DNA of 14,118 nucleotides from Bacteroidota bacterium (GTDB lineage Bacteria; Bacteroidota; Bacteroidia; Bacteroidales; UBA1556). Where the stretch lies: the NCBI GenBank assembly GCA_003973505.1, contig QNXT01000113.1, positions 1 to 14,118 of the forward strand. Reading direction: 5' to 3'. Within the stretch, counting starts at the first letter, position 1. Each line of letters starts with the position of its first letter. The notes beneath the pieces are model-generated. The model ran no database searches, had not been told where the DNA came from, and was given only the letters and a program-made list of their open reading frames with translations. The translations under genes were made by a program, and so were the position numbers. Positions 14,058 through 14,118 of this stretch are shown piece after piece.

Positions 14058-14118
14058 CCATATTCTCCTGTTCTTTCTTTAGCTTTTTCTCTAATTTTCT
14101 TATGTCCTTTTTGAGTCT
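14047..14118 (-). CDS. C-terminal end of a minus-strand gene (partial)
   Basis: Read on the reverse strand, the right edge gives an uninterrupted frame, R-L-K-K-D-I-R-K-L-E-K-K-L-K-K-E-Q-E-N-M-V-K-E, then a TAA at 14049-14047. The K/E/L periodicity is that of an amphipathic coiled-coil tail. Only 23 residues are visible, so identity cannot be given. The stop falls inside the last codons of the SprT-like gene, giving an 11-bp convergent overlap. The alternative is non-coding sequence after the SprT-like gene. Confidence 0.45.
   Translation of the reverse strand, partial: RLKKDIRKLEKKLKKEQENMVKE

Overview
This is an AT-rich window, almost entirely coding on the + strand, and it looks like chromosomal DNA of a member of the Bacteroidota, probably Bacteroidales or a related order. 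The reasons are the gene order DUF4175 protein / anti-sigma-type ATPase / ybeY / mnmG, which I recognise as typical of that phylum; TAnnTTTG-type -7 promoter elements; the near absence of Shine-Dalgarno sequences; and very short leaders. No rRNA, tRNA, CRISPR array or complete insertion sequence is visible.

Layout. (1) Positions 2-301 hold the 3' end of an unidentified protein (DUF4836-like at best), closed by a strong intrinsic terminator (309-347). (2) 363-2226 is a two-gene ABC exporter module: an unusual ATPase and an FtsX-like permease. (3) 2268-6622 is a tight cluster: a 1132-residue DUF4175 membrane/coiled-coil protein, a small GHKL ATPase of the RsbW type, and the rRNA-maturation RNase YbeY, which starts with TTG 2 nt after the previous stop. 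(4) 6711-8582 is mnmG (tRNA wobble-uridine modification), bracketed by two identical 16-bp palindromes TGTTCCACGTGGAACA that match a symmetric variant of the ParB-binding site parS. (5) 8583-9033 is the only long gene-free stretch. It holds a 160-bp MITE-like element with 15-bp terminal inverted repeats and 8-bp direct repeats (GAAAATAG, including the mnmG stop codon), the second parS, and an AT-rich leader with small repeats and a probable promoter. (6) 9034-12735 encodes a 1233-residue polytopic NtrY-like histidine kinase with no response regulator beside it. (7) 12773-13243 is a GNAT acetyltransferase, followed by a 49-residue Cys-rich lipoprotein (13300-13449) whose stop overlaps the start of an SprT-like metalloprotein (13449-14057). 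(8) The right edge carries the probable C-terminal tail of a minus-strand gene that overlaps sprT-like convergently.

How the genes work together. YbeY and MnmG both act on RNA maturation and translation quality, and the DUF4175 protein and small ATPase are their usual neighbours in the phylum without a proven link. The most noteworthy points are the pair of parS-like sites hugging both ends of mnmG, which suggests an origin-proximal position and ParB loading within this locus, and the non-autonomous mobile element inserted exactly between the mnmG stop codon and the downstream parS.
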